This document shows, one piece after another, positions 47,031 to 59,049 of a stretch of DNA of 64,000 nt (its first letter is position 1; each line of letters opens with the position of its first letter). This DNA is from Cryptomeria japonica (lineage: Eukaryota; Streptophyta; Pinopsida; Cupressales; Cupressaceae). The notes under the pieces were generated by a model, which saw nothing but the letters and a program-made list of their open reading frames with translations, made no database searches and had not been told where the DNA came from. Location: the NCBI RefSeq assembly GCF_030272615.1, contig NC_081407.1:434406730-434470729 (forward strand), in the 5' to 3' direction. Both the position numbers and the translations under genes were made by a program.

Positions 47031-48497
47031 TGTTACCTTGTCATTCGTACCTTATAACAAGAGTGAGTCACCTTGCAAAATTTTTAGTTGAGTCCTTGTC
47101 TTATTAAAAATTTGTTGGTTCAATCCCTAATCTGCATGTAAATCATTTATAAATCCTTAGCGTTAAGTTCCAATGGTCTGTTGAACCTCATGAACCCCTT
47201 GAACCATCTTGAACAGAGTTCATAGTGTTCATTTAGGTACTGCAGGTTCTAAGTTGTGTCTAAAACATTTTCGGGCTAACGTTCACTTAAGTGTTTTGCA
47301 ACAACTCTATTTCACGGTTGCAAGTGATATTTCATATATTCTTTCTCCAAACTGTGAACCATTTGAACCTAGTTCAAACAGTTCAGTGATGTTCAAATTG
47401 TTTGATGAAGTTCAAGGTTCAAGCTCTGCATGTTTGATTTTATGACAGTCATATAGACCCGCACACAGTAGCTCATATCTTTTTACTCAAACATTATTTT
47501 TGAAATCGCACTGGTCATAATTCAGAAAACTACGTTGCGACCAACATATCCAAAATTGATAAAGATCCAATGGTGAAAACAAAAGTTATGGGCCCCGCAC
47601 CGAGATAGATTTTGACTGTCACAAATATTTTCAGTCCGCCCAGCATAATTTATATATTTATTTTGAGAGTGCCATGTGTCCAAATAATATTATAAACTTT
47701 AGAGAATTATATTTTTAATGTTTATAAATATTTTATGCTATAAAAAAAGAGTAATGGGGAAAGTGAAAAGCGTAAGTGAAAAGGTTTTTCAAGATTCGGT
47801 TATAAAAACTGAATAAAGATTTCATGTAACTATTTATTGTGAAAGGATTGAAAGAGGAGGGGTTGTTTTTCTTTTTCTTTTCTTCCAGCAGCCTGTGGGT
47901 GAGGGAGAGTAGATTTTTATTTGTAAGGGAGGAGTTGAAGCTTTTCTAAGCAATGCTTTGTACAAAAAATATCAATCTTTGAGTTGATTTCTAGACACGA
48001 ATAGAATGCAGATGATATCTTCAATCTTTGTGTTGTTGATATTCTTCTCATGGCTGTAGCTGGACTTTGAGCCTTTGCAGTTGTTTATTAATGTCTTTTC
48101 TATTATAATCCATTGTGTATGTGGATTTATTACAAGTCTGTGTGCTTGAAAGTAAGCCATATTGGAGCAACGACTTTTTAGTCCAAATGCTATCCATAAG
48201 TGCAGAAAATTAAACTTTGATTTAATTGTCTTCATTTATATATGTTTTGTAAGTCTTTGGCATTCATTTTCATGGCTATGGATGAATGTTATTTTCCTTT
48301 ATTGCTTTCTAGTTAAAAGCATATCAACAATTTAATTCCTTGTAAATCTTCTAAGAGGGAGTTGTACCTCTCATTTTAGAGGAAGATTATCACTTCAATG
48401 ATAATCTATCCAACTATTAGTACTCTTTGTCCTTCATTCTGGGCATTTTGAGTTTATTTGTATAGTTATCTTTGAAGGACAAATCTGTTCACTAACA
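47031..48497 (+). repeat. Nested element 3' LTR
   Basis: Aligns over its whole length with 43853-45343. Differences include a ~12-base gap near 48177, a gap near 47660 replacing a TTAAAATATTCAAGTG-like stretch, and scattered substitutions. The TATA box reads TATAAAAAC here. Confidence 0.92.
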
Positions 48498-48502
48498 ACC
48501 TG

Positions 48503-49323
48503 TTAGGATCCGACTAAACCGTGTTAGGAGTGACCTTGTAAGAGGATTTTCTTGCTGCAACTATTAGGGAGACAACAAGTACAAATGATCTCAGTATAAC
48601 ACCTTCAATGTCTGATAAGATCCGCTTTAGATTATTACAACATCACATATACTTCATCTCTCAACTCCTCTGATCACCACACTATTAGAAATACAAAAAT
48701 CGCTAAATGATCCATCACACTTTCAAGCTCATACTCATATATCCCTTCATACCTCATCACACATTTTAAATTATCATTAGGTCAGCTAGAACCTTGTTAC
48801 AATTCCATGGGTTCAATGCATCTATACATTCTTACATTGCACACTTTAGTTATGTCGGCCACCGCCATAACAAATCCAATTCTATGTCGTTTTACCGATC
48901 AAAGTGATTTTCATCACTACCGGTTAAGTCTCAGTCAGAATACCTTCTCTATCAATCAGATCTCGTTCATCTGATCAAATCTGCACATGCGGTCACGAAC
49001 ATAACTCCATCAACTAGCCTTCATTGTTGTTGTAAAACCATATCATCTCATTCTTCATAGATTTCCTGTCTAGGTTGTCAGAATATAATATTGTTTGTCT
49101 TTTACCGGTTAAAGTCCTAATTACTGGTTTTGATAAAATTGTCTCTTCTTACCGGTTAAGCCTTGTCGGTTGACCTATAGGACTTAGATGACTGTAAAAA
49201 CATAGTTGCCATCAATGACAACATACAACATAGTCACCATACAACAATCTAATCAAACATGTGCCGGTTGCATCAAGCAAACAAACAATTACCGGTTAAA
49301 GATCAAATGATCAAATTCCAATA
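48503..49323 (-). repeat. copia-2 5' LTR, right part
   Basis: Resumes at TTAGGATCCGACTAAACC, continuing the alignment with the 36695 LTR, and ends ...AAATTCCAATA, where the other copy has ...AAATGCCAACA. Contains ACCGGTTAA words at about 48920, 49103, 49148 and 49290. Confidence 0.9.
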
Positions 49324-50197
49324 GTTTATAACACTTAGTTCTAAGTTTAGATTTTTTAGATTCTTTATTTGATTAATATTCTACTTCTTTATTTAATTAG
49401 CTTAAATTGTTGCGCTAAAGTTTAGATTAATTGTTTGTTTGTTTTATTAGATTAAAATAAGTTGAATATAGATGTGTTTACTTCTGTAAACTCGCAAATA
49501 TATGCATTATAATATAATATAATTTTATTTGAGAATTTAGGGTGTTTCTGTTGGATTACTCATAGTCTATACCCACACTTTGTTATCTCATGAAAAATAT
49601 TTCTATGTTATGATTGGTTAAAAAAAAAATCTCATCTCATTATTATGTCATTTCCAAACTAAAGTATTGTTAAGATATTATAAAATCTAGTTGTAGCATT
49701 AAAACAAATTATTCACATATCAAGCTTGTGTGTCTAAAAATGAGAGCATTGGGTGGAAGTCATTTTGTGAGACCTAAAGGAGAACTCACCAAATCTCATG
49801 GTCATTAAAGTAGTAGAAAAAAGTAAAGTCTTAAAATAAATTCAATAAGTAATTGAACTTACATGCTTTAATAAAATATTTGAATGAGAGACTGCCCATT
49901 AGGACACTATCATCAAAATCGTTCAATAAAATATCAATTGTCTACATGAAGAAGTTAGTGTCTTATACATAATTAGCACACCTCAAGTCAACATCACCAC
50001 CATTGATCATAGTGGTAGTACTTTTAAACCATATAAACATAAGTAATCTTCCAATTGAACGTCAATGATGTATGTGTGCACCTTTTTTTGATTTGTGGAC
50101 AATAATGATGAGTCATATTTGGCAAGTATAATCTTGTCCTTCACCAAGCATGTTTATGACAATAGAGTTTTTTAATTAATTACTTCATCTTGGAACT
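49324..50197. other. Unassigned AT-rich interval
   Basis: Starts with the GTTTAT target repeat of copia-2. No gene seen. Confidence 0.3.
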
Positions 50198-50845
50198 TTG
50201 CAAACCACTCGTTTCATTTATTTTTATGAGGATAAGTTTCTTGCTAAAGCATTCCTAACAAGATTGAGTGGTCATGCATTTATATTGTTTTATTCATTTT
50301 TTGGTTCTTTTATCATTTCTTTTAAGTCTTTGGATAATGCTTTCGTAAAACACCTTTACTGTAATATTGAGCATAATACAACTATTTCTCAAATCATACA
50401 ATGTAGGCAAAAAGAACACAAGCTGATGAACTATTATAGTTTTTAGAGTTCAATCTCTAATCACTAATATGAGTTTTGCACTATATTATATGGGCATTCA
50501 ATGTATATTTATTGATAATTTATTTTCACTCTTCAAACGTTTATTTTCAAGAGGATAAGTTACTTGATAAATTATATGCAATAAGCTTGGTTGGTCATGC
50601 ATTTACATTATTTTGTTCATTGTCTTGTGCTTCTATCACTTCCTTTAAGGACATGAAAAATACTTCCATGACACAATTCCATGATATCATTAAGCACAAG
50701 ACATGTATTGCTCAAGCCATGCAATGTACGAAAGAAGAACTCGAGCCAATTAAGGATTGTATTTTTAAGATTTTAAGCTTTGATTACAAATATATAAATT
50801 TATTGACAATTCACTTCCACTCTTCAAAAGACAGTTTGTTGTAAG
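50198..50845 (+). pseudogene. Tandemly duplicated Ty3/gypsy gag fragments
   Basis: Two neighbouring segments, offset by 323 bases, encode related stretches of a gypsy-type capsid domain. The first reads EDKFLAKAFLTRLSGHAF, FYSFFGSFIISFKSL and DNAFVKHLYCNIEHN. The second reads EDKLLDKLYAISLVGHAF, CASITSFKDMKNTS and MTQFHDIIKHKT. The same pattern appears in the complete gag at 57.6-58.2 kb (LAKLFTRTL, SYSITSFQQLANAFIQQF). The linker before the second copy (TTTATTTTCACTCTTCAAACG) appears a third time after it, so the unit was copied in tandem. No other gypsy domain is nearby. Confidence 0.6.
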
Positions 50846-53555
50846 CCTTATCATTTATTTTTAAATTTATGTGATGATGTGTGTTCTTTATTGGAAGATC
50901 CTCTTTTATATGTATTCTTCAAACTAGCACTTCCCCTTATGGTTAAATTTAAGATTGTTATCACATTTGGACAATGGGGGTTGAAAAGATGTGCCTTTTG
51001 TTAATCATTATGATGATCAATATGCACATATCAAAGAAAATGGATTAAGATAAATCACTAGTTTGAGGAGCCTCCACTTATTGTATTGGAATAATTCTCG
51101 CAAATGATCTTATTTTTTTGTGTATTCTTAATACATGTTAGGATTATAGGTGTCAAAACACCTTGCAATCCTAAAGTATTTTTTTAATCATAGATGATAA
51201 ATCATGCTTGATCTCTAAGAAAAGTTAAGAGAGTAAAATTAGACACCCCATGTATGTGGGGATATTTTTGTTATTATTTTATTGTCTTACATGTATGGTA
51301 TTTATCACAAGAGATTTCAAAATAAGTCAAACAAGCTAAGAGTTGTGGAGCATCTTCCTCATCTCGAGCCATGACAAAACATTAATTTGCCCTCATGGAG
51401 CACCCAAAATTGGGAAGGGCTTAATGAGAGATTATGAATATTGTGATGGGATTTATGATGCTTGTGTGGTGTAAGAAGAGTTACATTCTATTCTAGGAGT
51501 TTGACCAAAAAAATATTGATGTTATATTTTGGCATGGAGATTATGGCCACCCAATATTGGGTTCATAGTATTTTTCCCTTGTTTTGTAAACCATTGAAAG
51601 TTTCTTATTTTTATTGTCCTACACACATAGAGGTTACTTAAAAGTTTTATGGCTGCATAATAGTACCAAGATGCTATCCAATCGAGGAGAGAAGTTTGTT
51701 GGCTATTTTCTATTGATTAAAAATATCAATATAGACTTGTTCTCTCTTTAATGGTATAAATTTTTCATGTAAGGGTTTCTTCATGTGCATCCGGTGCCTC
51801 TTGACACACTATTATGGTTTGTTGAACTTATATGCTTTCTCCATTCCATTATATTATATAATACATGAATATTTAAAAATATGTACACCTAATTTGATGT
51901 TATTGTTGGAATAGTTCACTTTGTATTTCAACTCCATTGATGTGTTTGAGCTTGCACCACAAGGTTAAATATTGTTGTGGCTAGCATCACATACACCTAC
52001 ATTCTAAAAATAGATGCATTATATTAAAATTTATTTTTTAGATCTTATAAATAAAGGGATGATATTGGTTGAGCATATTCATGAGTGTATACACTTACTT
52101 CCCTTGATGAGGCTAGTCAAATGAAATCAAATGATGATGTTTCGTCTAACATTAGTTTGTATATTGGTTTTTAAGATTATATTCCACCATATGTTGATAT
52201 TGCATGTGAGAAAAAATAAAGCACATAATACAACAAATAAATTAGTTCTTCTACATCACACTTATGTTCATGGGTACATATATTTTATGATGACATGTAT
52301 AGTCTTACAAGTGACATTGGCTTCAACGATACATTTTTAGAACATATTATAGATGCACCCAATGGGGATAATTTCATTGGGCAGTCATTCTTACTTATTG
52401 TTACATTTTGTACTTATGATATTCTTTCTTGACTTTGTGTCTATGTTGTGTTTTTTCCATGTTCCTAATTAGCATGTAGATGATGCAAATACACCTTTAG
52501 TGGTGTATGTAAATAAAAGTGGTTTCAAACATGCTTTTTTGTTTCTTCATTTCTATTTTGAAATTTGCTTATGTTTCTCTTTTTGTAATCTTCCTCGTTT
52601 ATTTATCCATTGACCTTACATGCCTTACATTTTGACCTACTGTTATGATATGTTTGTCGTGTATCTCCTAGTTTCATTTCACCTCTTATATCATGTCTCA
52701 TGCCTTGTTTTCCCACTTAGGGGAATCTTCCTATGGTTTTTATGTTCTTCATTTAGTGTAAGGACCTCCATTATATTAAATTAGTATAATCTAAAAAATA
52801 TGCATACTTATACTAACATATATATCGACTCACTCAAGAATATAAGAATAGAGTATGATATTATATTTTGACATATTGTATTAGTACAAAAGCCAATGAC
52901 TAGGCTAGACATAAGGAAACAATTTTATTTACATGAAACCTTAAGGTCAAATATACAAAGGGTACATTGAGTACAAACTGAAGACAACCTTAACATGATC
53001 TCCTAACATACTATCTCCCATGAGCACACCTCGAGCCATAACACCATCAGAGCACTTATCCACCAAACCATGAAGTTTTACACTCCCTTGAAATTCTCCC
53101 TAAAATGAAGAATACCTGGCCCAACATAAGGATGCCTAGCAATTAGAAATTGGGACGAGTAATAGAATTTGTGCAACGTGATATATCTACATTCTAATGC
53201 TAATGTAACAACATCGTGATATGGCAGAGAGTATGAGACAATTATCAAAAGTAGTAGCATATACTAATATTAAATTATTCAAATAATCTTTGGCCAAAGC
53301 ATACTTTTAATTCATTTGTCAACATATAGACATAGGGTGACAATAAATCCTTATATGTTCCTCCATATTCAACAACGCCCGAAAATACATAAACACATTG
53401 AAGACACAAGAATAAAACCATGCATAAATTATTAAAGTCAAAGAATCATTGACTCACACAATACATCACAAACAAGTACATATCCATTGATATATGATGA
53501 GAATGATGATAGACGAAAATATTTCCTTAATAAGCACATTTATTACATATCTAAT
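50846..53555. other. Unassigned AT-rich interval
   Basis: No motif or repeat structure recognised. Frames at 52131-52340 and 53078-53260 are short and featureless. Confidence 0.3.
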
Positions 53556-54795
53556 TGTAATGGTGGGAAAAAGATGAGTGATAGATCAAGAGGAAAACTA
53601 ACCCTTTCCCTCAAAGAGAGATGAGAGTTTCACTATTGATTATCCTTCAAGCACCTTTCACCATTACATTAGGAAGATAAGGGATAATTCACTAGATTCA
53701 ATCTCCACACAAAGATGATAGATTTAATTCTAAATGAATTAAGAATGTTAGGATGATCCCTTCTTCCTTTGTTTGATTTAGAAAAGAAATTGATTGAATT
53801 ATATAGTGCAAAAGTGACAAAAGAATCGATTATAACTTGAGATCGAAATATGGGATGAAGTTGTGCACCTGGATCTGGCAGTAAAATGTTGAGACGAAGT
53901 TGCCCTGCGAATTTGACGAAAAGTTGTCCGGACCGTGGCAGGAATGTACACAGTTCTCCAAAAAATCTGCGAAACAAAAAGGGTTTTTTTGCCTCTACAA
54001 ATGAAGCCCGAATCCGAAACTACAACTGCGCACCTGCAACCTACACACAAAAAGGAGAGGGAAATGTGTTGGTATTAGGGGTTTGCCTTTAGGTCAAATC
54101 CCAGTTTTGGAATTAACCAAGTAATGAAAGAAAGTACTTGCAAGTAGATGTAAATGAAAGATTGAATTGTAAATCACCTCAAGGGAGGTTGTAGTAGCAA
54201 TGTTGATAGAAATGCTTGTGTAGAATTGAATGTTGAAAGAGATCTCCTCTTCAATGGTTGAATCCTTGACTTGAATGCAACACCTAGCCTTGAAGGGAGA
54301 CTTGAGAATGCTCAATGCCGCAAAAGAATGCTTGAATGCTTTTGATCGCTTATGACCCTATCAAAATTTCACCTCCTGAACTTATCCAACTTATGCAAAT
54401 GAGAGAGTGCATGCCCCCTTAAATACATGTTTGAAGGATTTGAATTTTTTCACGAGCCGACATTGGGGAGATTTCCTGCTCACTGCACAACCCACAATGC
54501 ATGCTCTAGAAAGGTCCTGCCCCAAAATAGGGCAGGGACAAAGGCGCCATGCCCCTGTACTGGGAGGGAAAGGGCACCATGCCCCTGTCCAAGGGGGGAT
54601 AGGGGCGTGGCGCCCCTGTCCTACCCCTTTCTCCAGGGAAGAGTGCGGACAAAGTGATGCAGAGGCCAAGGAAAAAGTTGTTTTCACAAGCCGAGCACTC
54701 TTCGGTCTCCGATCAAGCTAGAGGATTCGATTTCACATGTGTGAGGACCCTAATGCAGTCATAAATTGCTAGGGTCACAATTTTATGACACTACA
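53556..54795 (-). repeat. Gypsy element 3' LTR
   Basis: On the + strand it begins TGTAATGGTGGGAAAAAGATG and ends ATTTTATGACACTACA. It is 1240 bases. It contains a short GC-rich minisatellite near 54515-54635, with units built around CATGCCCCTGT, one unit more than in the other LTR. Confidence 0.9.
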
Positions 54796-54814
54796 TTTAG
54801 CCCCCACTTTAGCG
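54796..54814 (-). other. Gypsy element polypurine tract
   Basis: The minus strand reads CGCTAAAGTGGGGGCTAAA next to the LTR start TGTAGTG. Confidence 0.8.
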
Positions 54815-55716
54815 AGAGTATAAGTGTACGCCAATACTGTCGATAAAGTACAAGGAAACAAGATTGAAAGACTTCTACCATGTCAAGGAGGAAAGATGCG
54901 CCAAGCCCCCAGTGGACTTAGGATCTTACGAATTTGATTGAAAAAGTAGAAGGGAAGATCAAGAAGGGGAGAACCATGACTGCAAGTAGAAAATTTCCCT
55001 TCACTATGAGTCATGAAAGCAAGGATAAAAAGATTACAAAGAAAAGCAAAGTTCACTAAGTAATTCTAAGTATCACAAGAAGGAAAGTGAACGGAGTGTA
55101 TGCCCCCACGTTAAAGCGATCACACACGCCTTTTCAGGAGAAATTAATTTAAGGTAGGATACACCCAAGAGAAAGAGAAGAGAGGGAGCACATTATCGCA
55201 AGGATTTAGTCCCCAATCAAGGTATAAACCCAAGGATAATGAAAACGAAACACGAGGTAGTGTGGCTTTCCTCGAGGTCAGTATGTTGTATGATAACTCA
55301 TGTATATCATGTATGTATATGCATATAATAATTTTCATTCCCCAAAGAAGGACACTACCTTAGAAGAAAGGGAAGAGAGGATGTCTTTTGAGTCAACATC
55401 AAAGAGACCAAGAGAAGATCTCAATGCTTTGCATCGTCCCCAAGTAGACGTTAAGGGAACAATAGAAGAACATGGATACATATAGAATAATGGTCACAAA
55501 ATAGAAAGAAAGGAGAGAGAAATATCTATAGTGCTAATATTTCTATTATATCATGACATCCGCCTCTCGATCTTGCTGATCACTATTTCGGGAAGGCGAG
55601 AAACACGCCAGAGGAGCGACATCGAGCACAACAGATGGAGCTATCACAAGATCCAAATGAGGACTATGCTCATGTGGTAAGTCACTTTGTTCGATTCTAG
55701 GAGATAGGATTAAAGT
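54815..55716 (-). other. Internal 3' region of the gypsy element, noncoding
   Basis: This is where pol would be expected. All minus-strand frames are closed by many stops and no RT or integrase motif is seen. It may be a leftover 3' untranslated part after an internal deletion. Confidence 0.5.
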
Positions 55717-56960
55717 TTATGAAAACTCATCCGATAAATGTTTGTCCACATCAACATACTCATACTCACTATTAGAAGCATTGGGAGTTGTATTACCATT
55801 ATGAATAACATTTTCACCCATTTCTTCATCAAAGTTTAAAGCAAGAGGAGCAAGAACGCGAATAGGAGTAAAACCATCACATGTTTTATGCAACTTATGA
55901 TTTGGAGATGTTGGTTGAACATCTTGCTTAGGAGAAAAGGGAATCATATCAACTGTTGGAGTTTGAGGAGATTGAGTATTTTGAGGGATAACGTCACGAG
56001 CTCGAACATGACATCTTTGCGGCATTCTCTCACACAACGATTTTGTCGAGTCTTAGTGGAAGGTTGAGAACGAGGAGGAACATTTGAACAAGTAGGAACA
56101 AGTCTCTCCTTTATAGTGGAAGGTTTAGGTTGAGGTCTTTTTGGTTGAACAATAGGAGAGGCCGACCTCTTCTCTTGATAAGAGGAAGGAGGTGGAACTG
56201 CGCTATAGAAAGGAGGAATATTAGGTGTAGGAAGGAGACCAAGTCCATCATGGGGAGGAGGTATAGATCTAACCTTAGGAAGAATATTGGTGTTCTCCTT
56301 AAGATAAGGTAAATTCACATCCATAGGAGTAGGTGGATAATTTTCTTTAGGAGGAAGATTAGTTCTATCCGAGAGGGTAAGAACCTCATCTTGAAGAATA
56401 ATAGGAATGTCAAGTATTGGAGATCTAGGTTGACTTAAGGATAAGATCATACTTTTCTTCCATTTTTTATAAGATTGAAAAAGAGCATCGCTCCTTGATG
56501 GAAGAGATTGAAATTGTTTAGGCCAAAAGAGATCAATAGGAACATCGAGGCTTCTTTCGGATGGACGAAATAAGCTATGGTTCATGATTATGATTTCTCC
56601 ATTGTGAGGAAATTTAAGACACTTGCAGATTGGAGAAGCAATAGCCTTCATGGAAGATGGCCAAGGATAGCCCAACTTCACATGAAATTGCTCAAAAGAA
56701 GGTATGATAATAAAGTCAAGATCCATGGATTTAGCATGGACCTCAACGGGAAGAGTGATAGAACTAATGGTAGGACAAGAGAAACCATCAAATAACTTCA
56801 CAACTACATTATAAGCATCATATAATGGTTTATTCAATCGTAAAGTGAAAAGATACTCTTCAGTTATGACATTGACCATGCAAGAGGGATCAATCAGGGC
56901 ACCACAACAAGGGATATCCTTAACCTTTGCAACTATGTATAAATGGCCATCAGGTGCTCT
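55717..56960 (-). pseudogene. Gypsy protease-like region and proline-rich linker
   Basis: Reading from the right, ALIDPSCMVNVITEEYLF is the position of the retropepsin active site, where the usual Asp-Ser/Thr-Gly is replaced by Asp-Pro-Ser. It is followed by VKLFDGFSCPTISSITLPVE and PSFEQFHVKLGYPWPSSMKA, which match the flap and the ILG-W segment of plant gypsy proteases. A proline/serine-rich tail follows (for example PPPHDGLGLLPTPN), then a shifted frame to 55717 ending VDVDKHLSDEFS. The substituted active site suggests no proteolytic activity. The identification rests on pattern and position after gag. Confidence 0.6.
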
Positions 56961-57049
56961 AATGGTCTCACTAGGGTCAAATTGGATCCTTAGGTGAATC
57001 TTGTGCTTCTACCATATTAACCAAATTTGGAGCCATACAGATGAGTGTT

Positions 57050-59021
57050 TCAGAAGAGAGAATTAGGCACAATCTCAATAACGTTAGAGGTATGAGATGA
57101 CAAGGGATCAATGAAAATCTTAAGATTTTGATTAGGAGGAGCAACTAATTTATTCTCTTTATCATTCACACCTGCCACAGATATAGTATTATTATCAATC
57201 AAGTCTTGAACCTTATGTTTCAATGCAAAACATTTCTCAGTATCATGACCAGGTTGACGATGAAATTGGCAAAAGGAATTGTTATCAAAATGAGGAGATG
57301 CAAGTTTGGAAGGATCAACTTGTTTTATAGGAGGAAGTTTGATAACATTTCTATGTAATAACAGAGACATAATACTATGTAAAGATTCATTCAAAGGAGT
57401 AAACTATCTTTCTCTTTGGAAAAATTTAGAAATAGGAGGCACACCTGTTGTAGCATTCACATGGTTGTTGTTGATTGGATCATTGAACTTGATGAAGCTT
57501 TTTGTTGGTTTGAACTTCACAAACGGTTGTTGAACACTCTCCCCCTTATCACTTGGAGCCATAAGAGTGGATTCCTCTATTTGACTCATAGCTAGTTGAT
57601 AATTGTGGAGTGTTGCACACAACTACGAAAAGGAAGTAAACTCTGACATAAGAAGCTTTTCCCTGATATCTTTTTGTAAATTAGAAATGAAAATTCTTTG
57701 AATATCATTATCAGGCACATGAAAAGAAATTTGAGCACACAAATTCTTATATCTACCAATGAAATCAATCACTTTTTCTTTAACACCTTGTTTACAATGC
57801 ATTAAATCAATTAGAGTGATTTTAGGACCTATGTTGTTTTGAAATTGCTGGATGAAAGCATTTGCTAGTTGTTGAAAAGAAGTGATAGAATAAGAAGGCA
57901 AAGAGAAATACCATTGTAAAGTCTTATCTCTTAATGTTCTTGTAAACAATTTTGCAAGCAATCGTTGATCATAAGCAAAATCAGTACACAAGGTTTGAAA
58001 TGTTTTGACATGTGTAAGAGGATCACGTTTTCCATTATAGAGTTCCAATTGAGCGATCTCAACATGTTTAGGTGGCATGACTTTAACAATATCAATAGAA
58101 AGTGGGCTCGCAACATCAAAGGTGGACACACTAAACTTGGATTGACTCATGGAATCAATTTGTTGTTGTAAGGAAGACACAGTTTGGGCAAGATTGTTGA
58201 TTGTTATTTTGGTGGAAGAATTCATGTTAGACATAGGTTATTGAGAAGGTGGTGTGATGTTGTTGAAAGAAGGCATGGACTGAGAATAAGGTGGTGGGAC
58301 ACTATGATAAGTAGGCATAGGTGATGATTGGGTAGGAAAAGAGACACTTAAAGGAGGAATAAAGTTGTTGAAGGAATTGCCCCTTGTGTCACACTGATTG
58401 GTTGAGGAATAGTGGTTGAGGAATATTCATGGAAGACATAGGTAATGGAGGATTAAATGAAGAAAAGGGATTGCCCCCATGACTTATGGTTGTAGGAATG
58501 AGTTTTTGAGTTGAAGTAGCCATGATGTGGGATGTGAAATTAGGAATACTAGTCATATGATTGGTCAAAGGAATAGAGGAATTGACTTGTGTTGAAGGTT
58601 GTGAGTAACCTAGGGTTTCGACACAACTCTTGATAGGCATGACATTAGAATCAACAATATGTGCAATGCCATGCAATATATCAATTCCATTCTTATCACT
58701 TTGAAGCATGCGTTTAAGACCTTCAATTAATGGAAGAGCTTCACTATTAGGGTACTCTTGAGACATCCGTTATTGAAAACTGTCAAATTGATTGTCCAAT
58801 GCAGAAAGTTGAGCTAAAGAAACCCTAGTTAAAGCTTCTTCTTCATCATGAGATCCATCAATAGGCATATGATTAGGATGAGAAGAATTAGCATGATCCT
58901 CATTAAAGAAGTCACCCAAATTAGGCTCCATCTCCTCGGTAATTACACCTTGGGAAGCTTTAATTCTAATGCTTTGTCTAACGGGGATAGGATAGGTAGG
59001 ACTAATAGTGGTAAAGCTCAT
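57050..59021 (-). pseudogene. Gypsy gag (capsid domain and CCHC-like knuckle)
   Basis: It starts MSFTTISPTYPIPVRQS at 59021. The N-terminal part (59021-58389) is one frame with a single stop and is Ser/Pro/Asn-rich. After a frame change the capsid domain (58234-57623) shows AQLELYNGKRDPLTHVKTFQ, DKTLQWYFSLPSYSITSFQQ, LANAFIQQFQNNIG and CKQGVKEKVIDFIGRYKNL, the Retrotrans_gag pattern. It continues in the same frame past two stops to FCQFHRQPGHDTEKCFALKH, the C-x-F-H-x4-G-H-x4-C knuckle usual in plant gypsy elements. Only a few lesions separate it from an intact gag. Confidence 0.82.
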
Positions 59022-59049
59022 GCACTAGAGGAAACATTTGAATTTTGAA

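Larger units (their letters stand above)
43853..48497 (+). mobile_element. Nested non-autonomous LTR retrotransposon, complete
   Basis: Both LTRs begin TGTTACCTTGTCATTCG and end CACTAACA, and the element is flanked by perfect 5-bp duplications ACCTG (43848-43852 and 48498-48502). It sits inside the right LTR of copia-2, whose sequence resumes exactly after it. LTRs are 1491 and 1467 bases and differ by scattered substitutions and a few short indels. The internal region is only ~1.7 kb. It holds a PBS-like site and one unrecognised ORF and has no pol. The 3' end of the internal region (TCAGAGCCAA) is not a clear polypurine tract, which is unusual. Confidence 0.93.
36695..49323 (-). mobile_element. 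copia-2: non-autonomous copia-like LTR element with an unknown ORF
   Basis: Both LTRs are present: 36695-37919, and 43428-43852 continuing at 48503-49323 around a nested insertion. Direct repeats GTTTAT flank the element (36689-36694 and 49324-49329). PBS, PPT and LTR end motifs are copia-like and close to those of copia-1. Without the nested element it is about 8 kb. The internal region encodes only a coiled-coil/zinc-knuckle gag portion and a long unknown ORF. No protease, integrase, RT or RNase H motif was found, so it would have needed enzymes from an autonomous relative. Confidence 0.85.

Noticed and set aside
54391-54721. Overlapping GC-rich frames on both strands, partly repeated at 60987-61294
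   Set aside because: They fall in the minisatellite part of the gypsy LTRs, and the frame is not conserved between the LTRs.
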